DNA of 64,000 bases. Origin: Theocolax elegans. Its lineage: Eukaryota > Arthropoda > Insecta > Hymenoptera > Cerocephalidae. Positions 48,283 to 59,280 of this stretch are shown here, in pieces (the stretch's first letter is position 1; each line of letters opens with the position of its first letter). Made by a program: the position numbers and the translations under genes. The stretch spans positions 66,937,044 to 67,001,043 of the forward strand of contig CM047430.1 of the NCBI GenBank assembly GCA_026168455.1. Direction: 5' to 3'. Below the pieces are notes generated by a model. The model worked only from the letters and a program-made list of their open reading frames with translations. It had not been told where the DNA came from and made no database searches.

Positions 48283-48471
48283 GGGGATGTCGGGGATGTA
48301 TGTAAAACTGCACAATAATTGACTTTAAACTTTTTGGTATATTTACTAATTATTTTTATCATCGTGAATTTTTTTATTCATAAGCAGTGATAGCTTTGTA
48401 AATATTCAAAAATAATTTAAATATCGGAAAATCCAATATTATAGGTGTCTGTCATTAGTTACAATATCCCC
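48283..48471. mobile_element. Small TTAA-flanked MITE candidate
   Basis: A 189-bp segment is flanked by TTAA on both sides (48279-48282 and 48472-48475). It begins GGGGATGTCG and ends, on the opposite strand, GGGGATATTG. The inverted match is short, but together with the flanking TTAA it repeats the design of the element at 9916-10299. No coding capacity. Confidence 0.55.
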
Positions 48472-48517
48472 TTAAATTCTCTCCAATATATGTAAAATTT
48501 TAAATTTAATAATTTGA

Positions 48518-48842
48518 GTGATGTTTCAGATTATCGTTAGTGCTCGTTCTGTTACTATAAATTAAAAAAATTAACATAAAAAAATTTAACTTTAAATTTA
48601 AATTTAATTAAAAAATTGTTTTTTCTCAAAATTGTAATTCGTGTGTCCTATTACAACTTCTAAATTTATGATCTGAATAATTTCAGATTTTTTCCTTATT
48701 TTATTAAACATAATTTTTGGTTAGTACACGGCTTCGTGTAATTAGGTCCGTCATTCAACAACATTTACATATAAAGAAATTTAGTTGAATATTCTCTATA
48801 AAAACTATATATTTAATTATAATTTTCTTTCTGAAACATCAC
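48518..48842. mobile_element. Candidate MITE with 13-bp exact inverted ends
   Basis: GTGATGTTTCAGA at 48518-48530 and its exact complement TCTGAAACATCAC at 48830-48842 bound a 325-bp AT-rich segment. No target duplication is clear. The 13-bp exact match is more than expected by chance at this spacing, but one pair is limited evidence. Confidence 0.45.
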
Positions 48843-48890
48843 GTACTGAAAGAAATATTGTAATATTAATGATTAGTAATTTGTTTAGTA

Positions 48891-48965
48891 ATGCAGATTC
48901 AAATAGCTGTATGAACCCTCCTCGGGTTCTTGGTTAGCTGAAAAATAAAAAAAATGCAGATTCAA
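48891..48965. mobile_element. 51-bp A-tailed retroposed fragment with target duplication
   Basis: ATGCAGATTCAA occurs at 48891-48902 and again at 48954-48965 (13 bp if the preceding A is counted). Between them lies TAGCTG...CCTCCTCGGGTTCTTGG...TTAGCTG followed by an A-rich tail (GAAAAATAAAAAAA). A GC-richer scrap, an A-rich end and a 12-13-bp direct duplication are the marks of target-primed reverse transcription. This is therefore probably the 3' end of a LINE or SINE, truncated to about 50 bp. The orientation implied by the tail is plus. The parent family is not identified. Confidence 0.75.
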
Positions 48966-49499
48966 GTTATTTAAATTAAAAATATTAGAATATTCTGGAT
49001 GCACTGTTAACCCTGGTAGTAATGAACTGATTCATGAAGCATTTTGAAAGACACTTGTAACTAGCCGTTTGACTAAAAATTGACAATAAGTTCGTAATTA
49101 ATGATCAAAAAATGGTTTTAACTAACCTCAAAATTCTCAATTTTTACTAAATTAATATTTTTTCATTAAGTTTTACTAAATTGCATAATACGTTTTTTGC
49201 ACTCTTAAATGTGCATATTCAATTGATAACAAAATGCTAATTTTTACACAAAAATGTTTCTCTCCACGTATCAATTAGCAGAAAGTAACCAAACCCGGAT
49301 TATACCACTATTAAAAAGAAAGTAATTAAAAATACATTCCATCCAGTTAATAAAGAGGAAAAATAAAAATAAAGTAATCACTTTATTTGCGTATATCTCT
49401 ATAGATGATAACTAACTCGACCGTAAGTCACTAAATAATTCGTAAAAAATGTTAAAAAAGAATATAAACTAAGGATTGATAGAGTTGGAAATCGTAAGT
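48966..49499. other. AT-rich non-coding stretch
   Basis: AT-rich DNA. Nothing recognised. Confidence 0.5.
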
Positions 49500-50260
49500 T
49501 ACGACAGGATCTTTTAGCATCACCGTACCGAGTCTCGCGGTTTGTAATTTTACCGTGAAAATAGCGATCGCGACGATAAATCGAAAAAAAAGCAAACGGT
49601 ACGTTTAAATACGCAAACGGTAAAATAAGAAAGGTAAATATCTATACATATATATATACATGAGCTAACTTCTCGAAGCGTGTGTTCTCTAATTAAGCAA
49701 TTTAATGGGGGTGGGGGATCAATCGTTGGAGGAGCGTTTCGCGGTGGGGAAAAGGTAAAGAAAAAAAAAAATCGAATGAAATATTGCAAATACTTAAAAT
49801 CTCCATCGTATTTTCGGCGCATTCGTTACCTGTAATTAAGTAGCATCATTCGCCCCGGTTTTATTGCGGCCGTAAACCCAGGGAGATTTTAAAGATACAG
49901 GAAGCTTGTATGCGCGCGCGCGCGAGCGCGCGTACCCAACAAAAATCGAGTACGCGAAGGAGAGAGAGAGAGAGAGAGAGAGGGCGAGAAAAGAGAAAAA
50001 AAGGAAAGGACGAGAAGAAGAGATACGTGGCGCGATCAGTAAAACTGGTCCACGAGTATATTTTCGAAAAAGCTCCGATACTCTCTCCCTGGTTACAAGT
50101 GCACGCCGGTCTCTCTTTTTCCGGGAGGATCTTTCTCTCCTTTTGGGTGTCCCTCTCGCGAGCCGAGCGCGGCTATCATAAAGCCATTAAACTTTATTGT
50201 GCCGTGCCATTAACTTAAATATTACGACTCACGTGTCGCGCGCGCGAGAGACGAGAGAGT

Positions 50261-50293
<33 letters not shown>

Positions 50294-51090
50294 CGCCGGA
50301 AAGCCTCGCTCGTTGATTTATCGCCTCGCGAGATCGTGACATAAGGCACGCCGCGGCGACTTTTTGCCAGGGGAAGGGGGTGGGGAGGGAGCAGAGGTAG
50401 ACCGTTTTCTGCACACCTTCGTTCATATACATACGTGCACGCGCGTCCATGCGTCTTCCATATACCTGCTCGATTCCCCATTGTCGAGTATGCAGCTCGA
50501 AGGCCCCTCTATTTCAAAGGCGTTCGTCTCAGTCCCAAGGACGCCCCTCTTTCTTTTTCTCCATTTTCCACGCCGCGTTACTCTTTTTTTTTTCTTCCTT
50601 CCTTGAATCCTTGAGCTCGGAGAGGAGCACCAGCGGCGGAGCAGCGAGGAGGAGAGCAAGGGGAAGGGGAAGGAAAAAGAACTGGGAGGGACGAAAATGG
50701 CAAGAGGAAAAAAAAAATGTCTTCCCAACGCGCTCGGGCTCACGACAATGTACGTGACGAATGATCGTGGGTAATTAGGTGTTTCGAGCTCACGCAACAA
50801 CTGCACCGCGGCCGACGAACAACGACCAACGAACAAAATGGATGCACTCGCGCGCACACTTGGCTTCCGGGTGGCTTGGGCTCTACACACCAACGTGTTA
50901 TTACACGCAAAATGGCTTTTCGAAATGGTATTTGTGCTTTGTATAGACACCACGCGCGTTCCCGATCCTATATCCTCGCGCTACATGCCCTTTCGATCGG
51001 CGATTATTATTTTGTTTGGCGATCAACATTTCCTATGCCTTACTCGAACGATTTAATTTTACGATTATCTCGACTTCCTCTCTTGTACAT
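49500..51090. promoter_or_regulatory. GC-rich island with GA repeats and PHO-like sites
   Basis: It contains a (GC)n patch (49912-49933), (GA)n runs (49960-49982 and 50268-50293) and a unique AT-containing segment with homeodomain-like TTTATTG and TTAA sites (about 50180-50220). GA-rich DNA (50620-50720) and two minus-strand GCCATTTT sites (50694-50701 and 50909-50916) follow. Overlapping open frames on both strands are repeat-driven. The mix of GAGA and GCCAT motifs suggests a regulatory element; this is inference. Confidence 0.35.
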
Positions 51091-52129
51091 ATACCAATAG
51101 CTTAAATGCACAAAACAATCGCAGACTTAGTAGATTCTGTGCGTTACTTGATAAGACGAACCAAAAACTTGTTCTCCTCGACTCGAGAGACAACTGTATC
51201 AATGGTATTAAAAGGTATACGACCAAAAAAAAAACACAAAGTCTTTATTGTGATTTGTTAACATTTTTTTTCTTTTATAGACGAGGCATAGATATACTTG
51301 GGTTTATTTTAGGTCAAAAAAGAGGAAAAGAAAAAACAGTAGATTGCCTGATCGGATCTTTACTTATCTACTTAACTGTTAAATGGTATTAAAACTGTAC
51401 ACTATAAATTCTTATCACAATCAAGAAGAAAAAGTTCATAGTTGAACAGCCTTCATTTCTCTGATTATTATCGTGTAATAATGGCACTTTTATAGAACGT
51501 AAAAAATTATTTTTATTATTAAAATAAATCACTATTGTAATTGTATCGATGTTGACAAACTCTGCTTTTTTTTATTACAAATACGATTAATAATGTGTGT
51601 GTAATAAATGATAAGAATAAATTAATAAATACTAATTTGTAAATAAGAAGTTAATGATAAATAAAGTATACGCTACATTGCATGACACTGTACCAACCAT
51701 TATGTAACATTATTTCCTTATTATTTTAATATACTCGATAGAAAATAAATTACGTTAAGAGAAATATTTTATTACAATTCAGTATATTATTTAGTAATGT
51801 TCAGTTACCCAGTATCAGAATCAATTATGAAAATAAATACCACCTATAGTAAGATTTAGAAAAATAAATTAATTTTTACTAAATTTTTAATATTTTGATA
51901 GTTTACTCTAAATGATATCGATAATTTTTTTAATACAACATTCTTCCGCGTGTAGTTATTTAAAACTCGTGCCAAAATAAAATAAATAATAGCAACCGTC
52001 AAATGTAGTATATTTGTTAGAAACAATCCACCGCACACAGATATAAAATGAATAAAATCTATATGAATTTAAATAATGATCATAACTTTAAAACCAGCGC
52101 ATAACTCTTGAAAAAGCGAACACATATAC
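51091..52129. other. AT-rich non-coding stretch
   Basis: AT-rich DNA. Nothing recognised. Confidence 0.5.
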
Positions 52130-52474
52130 CCCTCCCTTGAATGATTTATTCAAAAGATTAGCATTCGAGATAGATAGCTCGGAATTGGAAAAAAAAGAAA
52201 GAAGACGAAGGCGAAGAAGAAGCGCGCAAAGTTTGAAAAATTCATGGGTAATATCTGTAAGGCGAAACTCATGTATTTTATACATATATAGATCCATGTT
52301 CTCTTGGGCGAGAAAAATATATAAGAAGTAGACTCTTTTTCTCTCGAGGCGCCATAGTTCGCGTTTCCCGAAAAATGGTGAATTTGAAGATATAACAACA
52401 CCAGAGAAGAAATACGAACAAGGCGCGCGTTTCGTGACGATACGTACGTATATACATATACGTACATAGATATA

Positions 52475-52479
<5 letters not shown>

Positions 52480-52516
<37 letters not shown>
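52480..52516. repeat. (TA)n microsatellite
   Basis: Uninterrupted TA run of about 18 units. Confidence 0.95.
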
Positions 52517-52518
<2 letters not shown>

Positions 52519-52876
52519 TATATCAAAGAGAATGGGTTAGATGAAGGCGGTGTAAGTTGAACGAAGCGACGGGAAAGAAAAACGCTGAGCTGCCGGCTGC
52601 CGGTGTATATACCTTACTAAAAGTGGGAGGAGTGAAAGAGAGAGAGGACGAGGTCAGAGGGGTGACGGGCGCGAAAAGGGTCGGAAGGAAGAGAGAGAGA
52701 GAGAGAGAAGCCGCGCAGAAAAGGGTACGAACTTGGCACGAAGAAGATTTTATACGAGTCTCGGGGATTCGGAATGAGAATTTACGGGCGGTCTGCGCTG
52801 CCAGAGTTCGCCACGGTGGAAGGAAGGGTAAAAAACCCAGAGAAGAGAAGGAAAAAGCGAAGGAGCCAGTCGTCTA

Positions 52877-52918
<42 letters not shown>

Positions 52919-53469
52919 CGTGGCTGCGCGTTTGTGTGCGCGCGCGTGTGTGTATCTGCGTTAACGTATACAGGACGATTGGGTGAAACGCGAAAAAGGG
53001 GAACACCACGCCAAGAAGAGACAAGTAACATTGTTTCGAAAAGTAAGACGTCTTTTTCTCCTCGAGTATATATCCCGGAGGTCCGAAGAAAAAGTTGCCC
53101 GTACACATATATACGAATGACAAATGTCGAGGAGACAATATAGATATATAGTTTCACATATAGGAGACGATAAAATGGGTATAGGAACCGATCGCGAATA
53201 ACTAAGTATAGATATATACACGAGAATGTTATTCAAATTCTTGGCGTAAGGAACAAAGAGAGATAGAATGTGCATGTACAAGTACGTACTGCAGACACAC
53301 ACGCGCGCGCACACACACACACACGCACATGTATATCGCGCATGCGCATCAACATGTTTATGAACTTGTTATTATACGAAGGAACGGATAATCAAAGAGC
53401 GGTTCCCTATACACACGATGCGCGCTGCACCGAGCGGCAGTCGTTAGCCTCTCGGTACTTTTTTTTTCT

Positions 53470-53503
53470 CTCCCTCTCCCTCTCCCTCTCCCTCTCCCTC
53501 TCC
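53470..53503. repeat. (CCCTCT)n hexanucleotide array
   Basis: About five to six tandem CCCTCT units. The same hexamer recurs at 56175-56226 in the next island. Confidence 0.9.
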
Positions 53504-54000
53504 TTCTCTCTCGCTCACTTCCTTCCCTCTTTTTTTCCCCCGGTCTATCTTTACTGCATGCACGCGGTGAGCATTTGCGCATTTCCCTCTGTACGTGCCC
53601 TTCTACACTTAGGACGAGAAAGAGAGAGGGTGAAAATAAATTTGAGGTCCAGCTTATACGGTACGTTAACCGGATGTGTATATCTATGCCTATAAGAGAA
53701 GGACAACATTGAAGATATCGTATGGTGGTTGCGGTTCCCTTATATATACTCGTCATGTTTAATTCAATAGATGGAGAAAATGACGCTCGCTCTGTGTCGA
53801 CGCACACAAGGCTTACCCTCCTTCTTCTTCTCTCTCACTCTCTCACTCTCTGTATATATAACATCGCCTTTTCCGGGGAAACGCTGGCTGGCTCAATGTT
53901 TCATGCGGTTACGGAGTGCTCTCCTTAATTATTCACCTTAAGGCATAGAGAGACAGAGAGAGGGACGGAGGGAGGGAGAAAGAGAGCGAGTACGCGGCGT

Positions 54001-54779
54001 CTTAGCGAAAACTTTTTAACGTTTATTGTATTGAAAATTATTATAACGTTTTAGGGAGTAACTTACCTCTCGAGGCGAATCACCGAAGGATATTACGTGT
54101 GAAAAAGACTTTGAATTATTTACGAGATTACGGGGACGCGGAAGGTTTAATAAGACATTTTACCTTATATTATTAATCTCGAAATTCAATACGCCTTTTT
54201 TACAGCTATTGAAATATTTATTTATTTTCCAATTTAGCGGTAGAGCAATTTTTCAAAATATAATTTATCGGAATTATTGAGAAATAATATAATTTATAGT
54301 GCTCGATAATACAGACTATCATTTAATATATAAGATATTTTAGATTACACTTATTAAGGAATTGTTAATTTTATTTTTGATTTATTTTTAAAACAATTTC
54401 TGTTATCTGTTTTATAATATTCTGACATTCTAACATAAATATAATTTTGTTGTTCAAGTGAAAATATCAACTTCTATAAATAAAATCGTCAGTATAACAT
54501 TCATGAAATTGTATACCAATTTTTATTCGTTTCTAATAAATTTTATTTAAATAATTTACTCATTTCGTGAGATTTATTTATTTTGTTCATAAAACTATAC
54601 AAAAAATGTTGATTACAATTCTAACGTTAACAGATATTGCACGTAATAATAGTGGACCGGTTGCATGTTTAATTTTGTTAAAAAGGAAACTAGAAATGTA
54701 GAAATATGTTTGATTAAATAAAGTTATACGGGATGCAAATTAGCAATTACTTTAACGCGACGCGTTAAAAACAAGCGAA
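54001..54779. other. AT-rich stretch with a minus-strand donor-like site
   Basis: AT-rich DNA. On the minus strand CTCGAGAG|GTAAGT (54061-54074) is a near-perfect splice donor at the border with the preceding island, but no exon can be defined. Confidence 0.4.
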
Positions 54780-54949
54780 AGGCATTTTTTTACGATTTCG
54801 TTGATTAAAAAATTATTAAACACCGCCGAGTGAACGAAATATTACGTGTAAAAACAAATAGAAATACGCGATAAAAAAAAAAGATTTAAGAACAAAAATG
54901 TATAGATGGGATGATTTTGGTTTCGCGCATTCAAGGAAAAAGGATCGAC

Positions 54950-55024
54950 AAGAAAAGAAAAGAAAAGAAAAGAAAAGAAAGGAAAAGCAAAGCGAAGAAA
55001 GGTAAAGAAAAGAAAAAAAAAGAA
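54950..55024. repeat. (AAAAG)n purine tract
   Basis: About 75 bases with only A and G apart from a few C and T, mainly AAAAG units. It is the source of the Phe/Leu-rich open frames on the minus strand here. Confidence 0.9.
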
Positions 55025-55310
55025 TAAAATGGGATAAAATACATTTGATTCGAGTTGTCAGAAGCGAGGGAGCGTAAAAAAGGGTAAAAAGGCAGTATAT
55101 ATTCGTACATAGATCGAGGAAACGAAAAGGAATTCCTGACAGCGGCTGTATAAGTTGGGCGTCGAAAAGCTCGCAAGTCATCGTAAAACTCAGCCGCGGA
55201 CGAAATCTCGGTGAAGACTCGCGCGACTCGAGTTTCATCCTCATGGAAATTTCAGTAGGACTCGATTGAAATTCACATGCATCTTTCGCATATACGGTTC
55301 TCAAGCCGAT

Positions 55311-55356
55311 ACCTATAGCCACCTATAGCCAGCTATAGCCAGCTATACCCACCTAT
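55311..55356. repeat. 10-bp minisatellite, 4.6 copies
   Basis: Units ACCTATAGCC, ACCTATAGCC, AGCTATAGCC, AGCTATACCC and a partial ACCTAT lie head to tail. Variation is confined to positions 2 and 8 of the unit. AGCTATAGC-type units are themselves partly palindromic. Confidence 0.95.
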
Positions 55357-55649
55357 CGTTCTCCCGGCGTGTCTCGGTCCTTCTCTCGGGAGAATCGAAA
55401 GCCATTCGGAGAAAAGCCAGAGGCGCAGAGCCTACGCCTGGGACATAACGCGTTCGCGCGTATCCTCCGTCGCCTTTGGCGCTTTCTCTTCCGCGCGCGC
55501 GCGCGCACCCGCGCCCTCGCCCGCTCGCCCGCTCGCTCCGTCCAGTCGATGAATAATAACGTTTCAACCTCCCTATGCATACATACGCGCGCTGAAAATC
55601 GAATTTCCGGCGAAGGCAAGCTCAAGCTCGCCGCTCACGTCCGGAGGGT

Positions 55650-55735
55650 TTAAGGGGGGCCCGGAGGAGAGGAGGTGGTGGAGGAGGGAGGGAGGGAGGG
55701 GGCGAAGAGGGTAGGGGGTAGGAAGGAAAAAGGAG
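55650..55735. repeat. G-rich tract with quadruplex potential
   Basis: GGGAGGGAGGGAGGGGG near 55687-55703 gives at least four G runs separated by single A residues, which satisfies the classical quadruplex pattern. Flanking DNA is G/A-rich with further GGG runs. Confidence 0.8.
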
Positions 55736-56174
55736 CAGAAGAAGGTGGGGAGGAGTGACGGGCGCGCGAGAAGGGAGGCAAGAGCTAGGGATGCCGAGCG
55801 CTTATTGATCGGGGACGCGCGCGGAAGGAGAGAAAGACGCCCAGAGGGGATAGACGCGAAGAGTCTTGGTCCCTTGGCGTGCTCGGGTAGCTCCCACCCT
55901 CGCGCCCCTCGCAGCCCCCCGCAGCCCCCCCAGCCCCCCGCAGCCCGTCGCGCTCCTCGTCCTCGCCGTGCTCGACTGTGGTCTGAGCGAGGAAGGGTGG
56001 GGCCCGAGCGCCCGTGCGCCCGAGAGCGCTCGAGGGTAGTTTTCTCGGAGCGAGCCGATTGGTCGGACCGGAGGAAAGATGGCCGCTGCGCGCACGTACC
56101 GCCGGAAGCGTCGCGACGCCGACCTAGACGACGACGAAGTCGGGAGTACGGACCTCTTTTCTTGGTTTTTCTGA

Positions 56175-56226
56175 CTCCCTCGCCCTCGCCCTCCCCCTCG
56201 CCCTCTCCCTCTCCCTCTCCCTCTAT
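56175..56226. repeat. CCCTCG/CCCTCT hexanucleotide array
   Basis: About eight hexamer units, the first half mostly CCCTCG and the second half CCCTCT, with one CCCCCT variant. Confidence 0.9.
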
Positions 56227-56454
56227 CTCGGTTTCCTCGCGCCCAAGAACTAAGCCCGTCGGCTAAGAGATGCGAGGGACGCAGACAGAGAGAAATACCG
56301 AACAAGAGATCCAAGAGAGCGCGCACACCTCTCCCTTGGCGCTTTTTGCGAAATTTATTGCGGCGATATATTCGCATCCATTAGATGCCTGCTTCTTTCT
56401 CTCTTTTCCCTCGCTTGCGGCTAAGTGCACTCTTTTACTCGAGATCCGGGCCGT

Positions 56455-56456
<2 letters not shown>

Positions 56457-56490
<34 letters not shown>
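56457..56490. repeat. (CT)n microsatellite
   Basis: Uninterrupted CT run of about 17 units. Confidence 0.95.
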
Positions 56491-56494
<4 letters not shown>

Positions 56495-56900
56495 CTCTTC
56501 CTTCTCCTACATACGCGTCTACATATACATATACATATATAGGTGGAGCGAGTGACGCACCGACTTGGCGAAACTGCACGCGGATCTGTGACGGAGCTTC
56601 CTCTCGCTAGAACCCTCGCCGTCGTCTTCGTTGTCGCCGTCGTCATCGACTTCTCCTTTTTTTTTCTTCTTCTTCTTCTTTTCTTATTTCGTTTTTGTTT
56701 CGCTTCTGCTTTTCTCGTCTCGCGCGCGCGCCTCTGTGCGTGTGTAACGATCGTTGGAAAACGATTGCGAAACCCAGTCTTCTCTTACTGCCTTTTTTTA
56801 TTTTTTTTCTTTCCTTTGGCAAGGCATTCCCGTAACAAAAAAAAGGAAAAGAAAATGATGAACGGTAGCTCATAATGCGCTTTGTTTTTTTTTCTCTTGC

Positions 56901-58250
56901 TCGAAGATAGTTACGGAATGGTTGGGGCGATCGTTATCGATACGTGTATATATATATATATAAGAAATTAGACTTCTTCGAGTACGTTAAATTTCTTTAA
57001 CGTTATACTAAGAAAATATTTCTGTTTGTTGACCCGATTGTTCCGTTTTGAAATCTTACGTGAACGAGCGCGTGTATGTACACTTAAAGAGAGCATGCGA
57101 ACTACTATTGATTTGTTTTTCCCTTAAATAATTTCCGCAAAATGTGTAAAAAGCACATGGAATTTTTCTAAGTTCTTATGATTATTAATATTTTGTTAAG
57201 ATTACTTTTTTCTAATTATAATTTTTTTTAATTATGTATTAATTTAAATAAATTACGAGCAGGTTTTTACACAATGCATTTTCCTCGTTATAAAAGTCAG
57301 ATTTGTTTGATAGCTTCCATATGATGCACTTTTTAAAATACGTTATCGTTAACGCAAATCTTAGATTTTCCATATACTACAATCAAATTTCTTCTTTTTT
57401 CGGTGTATACAAGGCGATAATTGCTTGATTAAATAATATGATAATTTTCAGTAAGACAATCACACATTGTCAAAATTTTGTAAATTTCTATAGAAGCTGT
57501 AGTTAAATTTGCTAGTCAAAATGTATAATATTTATAAAATATCAGTTATTTTATTTATCATAAATTTTAATATCTATATTTATAAAATATTGTAATTTTT
57601 TAAATTATTTAGTCTCTGCAATTTTATTAATAAATTGTATAATATTTTTCTTCACGTGGACAATTGACACTTCATTACGTTAGAAATTGAAATTATTGCC
57701 ACTACCAGAAATATTAGTTATAATAATGATGTAACGTGCGAATTAAAAACATTGAATCGAAATTAAAACGATCGAATAAAAATCTGTTTGCCATCAGGTG
57801 AAATAACAAAGAGTAAATCATAATAGTTAGTCGTAACAGTCCTTCGATGCAGTAAAAGTAAATATAAAATAAAGTTTATCTTTTTTTTTTCTTTTCTCCA
57901 AGTTTATATACACGTATAGATAATGATAAACCGTTGACATTGGTTAAGGATAATTTAAAACGCATTTATTACGTTTATTTGCAATAATAATCAAGTTGTA
58001 AGGAGCGTACCAATTCGAGTAGCCGTCTAAAGAGAAAAGGCAAACTAATAAAAAAATATACTAGCTTGTTCATGGTAAATAGTGGAACGAGCGGCAATCG
58101 CGTAGTCTCATAACAAACTAGTAATTTGTTGTATATACACCACTTGGAAATTATAGACCTTTTGTGTACTTATCCAAGGAAAATGTGCTACTTTGCTGGT
58201 TGGAAATGTTGCTTGTTGACGAATTTATTAGGTATATAAAATAACGATTG
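56901..58250. other. AT-rich non-coding stretch
   Basis: AT-rich DNA with a short TA run near 56946-56962. Nothing else recognised. Confidence 0.5.
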
Positions 58251-59280
58251 TATAACCATTTTTCCTTCTCGCTTTTGCGACAGAAACTCCAAATGCATCT
58301 CTCTATGTATACACACACACAAACACACACGTACACACGTGCACACGTACACTTGCACGTTTCGTTTCAATTACGTATCCTTTGTTTCACGGCGATCCGC
58401 GTTTCCACGAAGCAACGCGCTAAATTACAATCTTACATAACTCAATTACAATTGTACACTGTAATGGAATAATGAAGAACCGGCGATATATCAATTTACG
58501 AGCGTTAAATTATCGATATACCGATAGATTTGCATTCATGGAAAATATAATTTTTCAATCTTAAATGGAAATAACATTACTCATAAATAATATATACGTG
58601 TATACGTGTGTGTGTGTGTGTGTGTGTGTGTATACGTGGCAATTTTTTTTCTTCCGACGATAATGCTGCGTATAACGGCGTTTTATCTATTAAAAACTCA
58701 AGCGATGCACTCGCAAACGTGATAAAACATCATTGATAAATGATTACAAAGAAGTTATATCGACTTAAAATTTATTCAGCCGTATATCATATTTTACTTT
58801 CTTGCAATCTCATACTCCTTGAGACGCGAATAGATTTTTTCTTCCCTCTCCAGCCCGTGCAGAAGGAAAAAAGAGTATATAATCGACTAAATAAAAATAC
58901 TATGAAAACGGAAGAAAAAAAAAGTACTCTATGCATATATATATAACGATAAATTAATTCGGTCTCGATCTACCTTTGAGGGTTGACATTTATTTTGGGC
59001 ACATCTTATATACTTGACAACCAATCGAAACTAATGGTGAGAGCATTAGCGACGAATTGTCAGCGTTATACAGGCGATATAACGTTGAGAGACCATAAAC
59101 TCCTCGTATATAGCGTCGTTGCTTACATACGTACACATACACACACACACACACACACCTATTTCGACCCTTTGACTATGTGTGTGTGTGTGTGTGTGTA
59201 TATCGCGCTTGCTCGTGGACCGCGAGAGTGCGCGCAACATGCGTGAACGGATGTAAAATTTTGCGCAGGTAGGCACGTCA
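58251..59280. repeat. AT-rich stretch with CA and TG microsatellites
   Basis: (CA)n with AAAC and GT interruptions spans 58311-58360, (TG)n spans 58607-58631, and a CA run faces a TG run at 59132-59199. Open frames over these repeats encode Thr/His or Val/Cys runs and are not genes. Confidence 0.7.
59132..59199. repeat. Facing (CA)n and (TG)n runs, inverted
   Basis: (CA)n at 59132-59158 and (TG)n at 59178-59199 are reverse complements separated by about 19 unique bases, so the segment can fold into a hairpin of about 10 repeat units. Confidence 0.85.

Larger units (their letters stand above)
52130..54000. promoter_or_regulatory. Repeat-rich island with TA, CT, CA and CCCTCT arrays
   Basis: The island has a (TA)n run (52480-52516), GA-rich DNA (52630-52710), a (CT)n run (52879-52910), CA/CG repeats (about 53292-53330) and a (CCCTCT)n array (53470-53503). 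GA-rich sequence follows near 53945-53990. Many overlapping open frames on both strands (for example 52557-52964 and 53270-53695) are products of the repeats. No gene supported. Confidence 0.35.
54780..56900. promoter_or_regulatory. Large GC-rich island with minisatellite, G-tracts and CT arrays
   Basis: In order: an AAAAG-type purine tract (54950-55024), a 10-bp minisatellite (55311-55356), CpG-rich DNA with a GC run (55490-55508) and a G-rich tract (55650-55735). Then C-rich GCAGCCCCC repeats (55910-55945), a minus-strand GCCATCTT (56076-56083), a CCCTCG/CCCTCT array (56175-56226) and a (CT)n run (56457-56490). At 56079 an ATG in AAAGATGG opens a 31-codon frame starting MAAARTYRRKRR that could only be a short N-terminal exon. 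Long frames on both strands (55745-56266, 55802-56377) are repeat-driven and mutually exclusive, so not called. Confidence 0.4.

Noticed and set aside
50342..50365. TAAGGCACGC, as in the start of miR-124
   Set aside because: The match stops after ten bases (CGCGG follows instead of GGTGAA), and there is no hairpin of the right type.
54816..55322. 168-codon minus-strand open frame, hydrophobic
   Set aside because: The Phe/Leu/Ser part is the complement of the AAAAG tract. No signal of a real membrane protein remains outside it.
55745..56377. Two long opposite-strand open frames
   Set aside because: They overlap almost fully, so at most one could be real. Both are Arg/Pro/Ser simple sequence.
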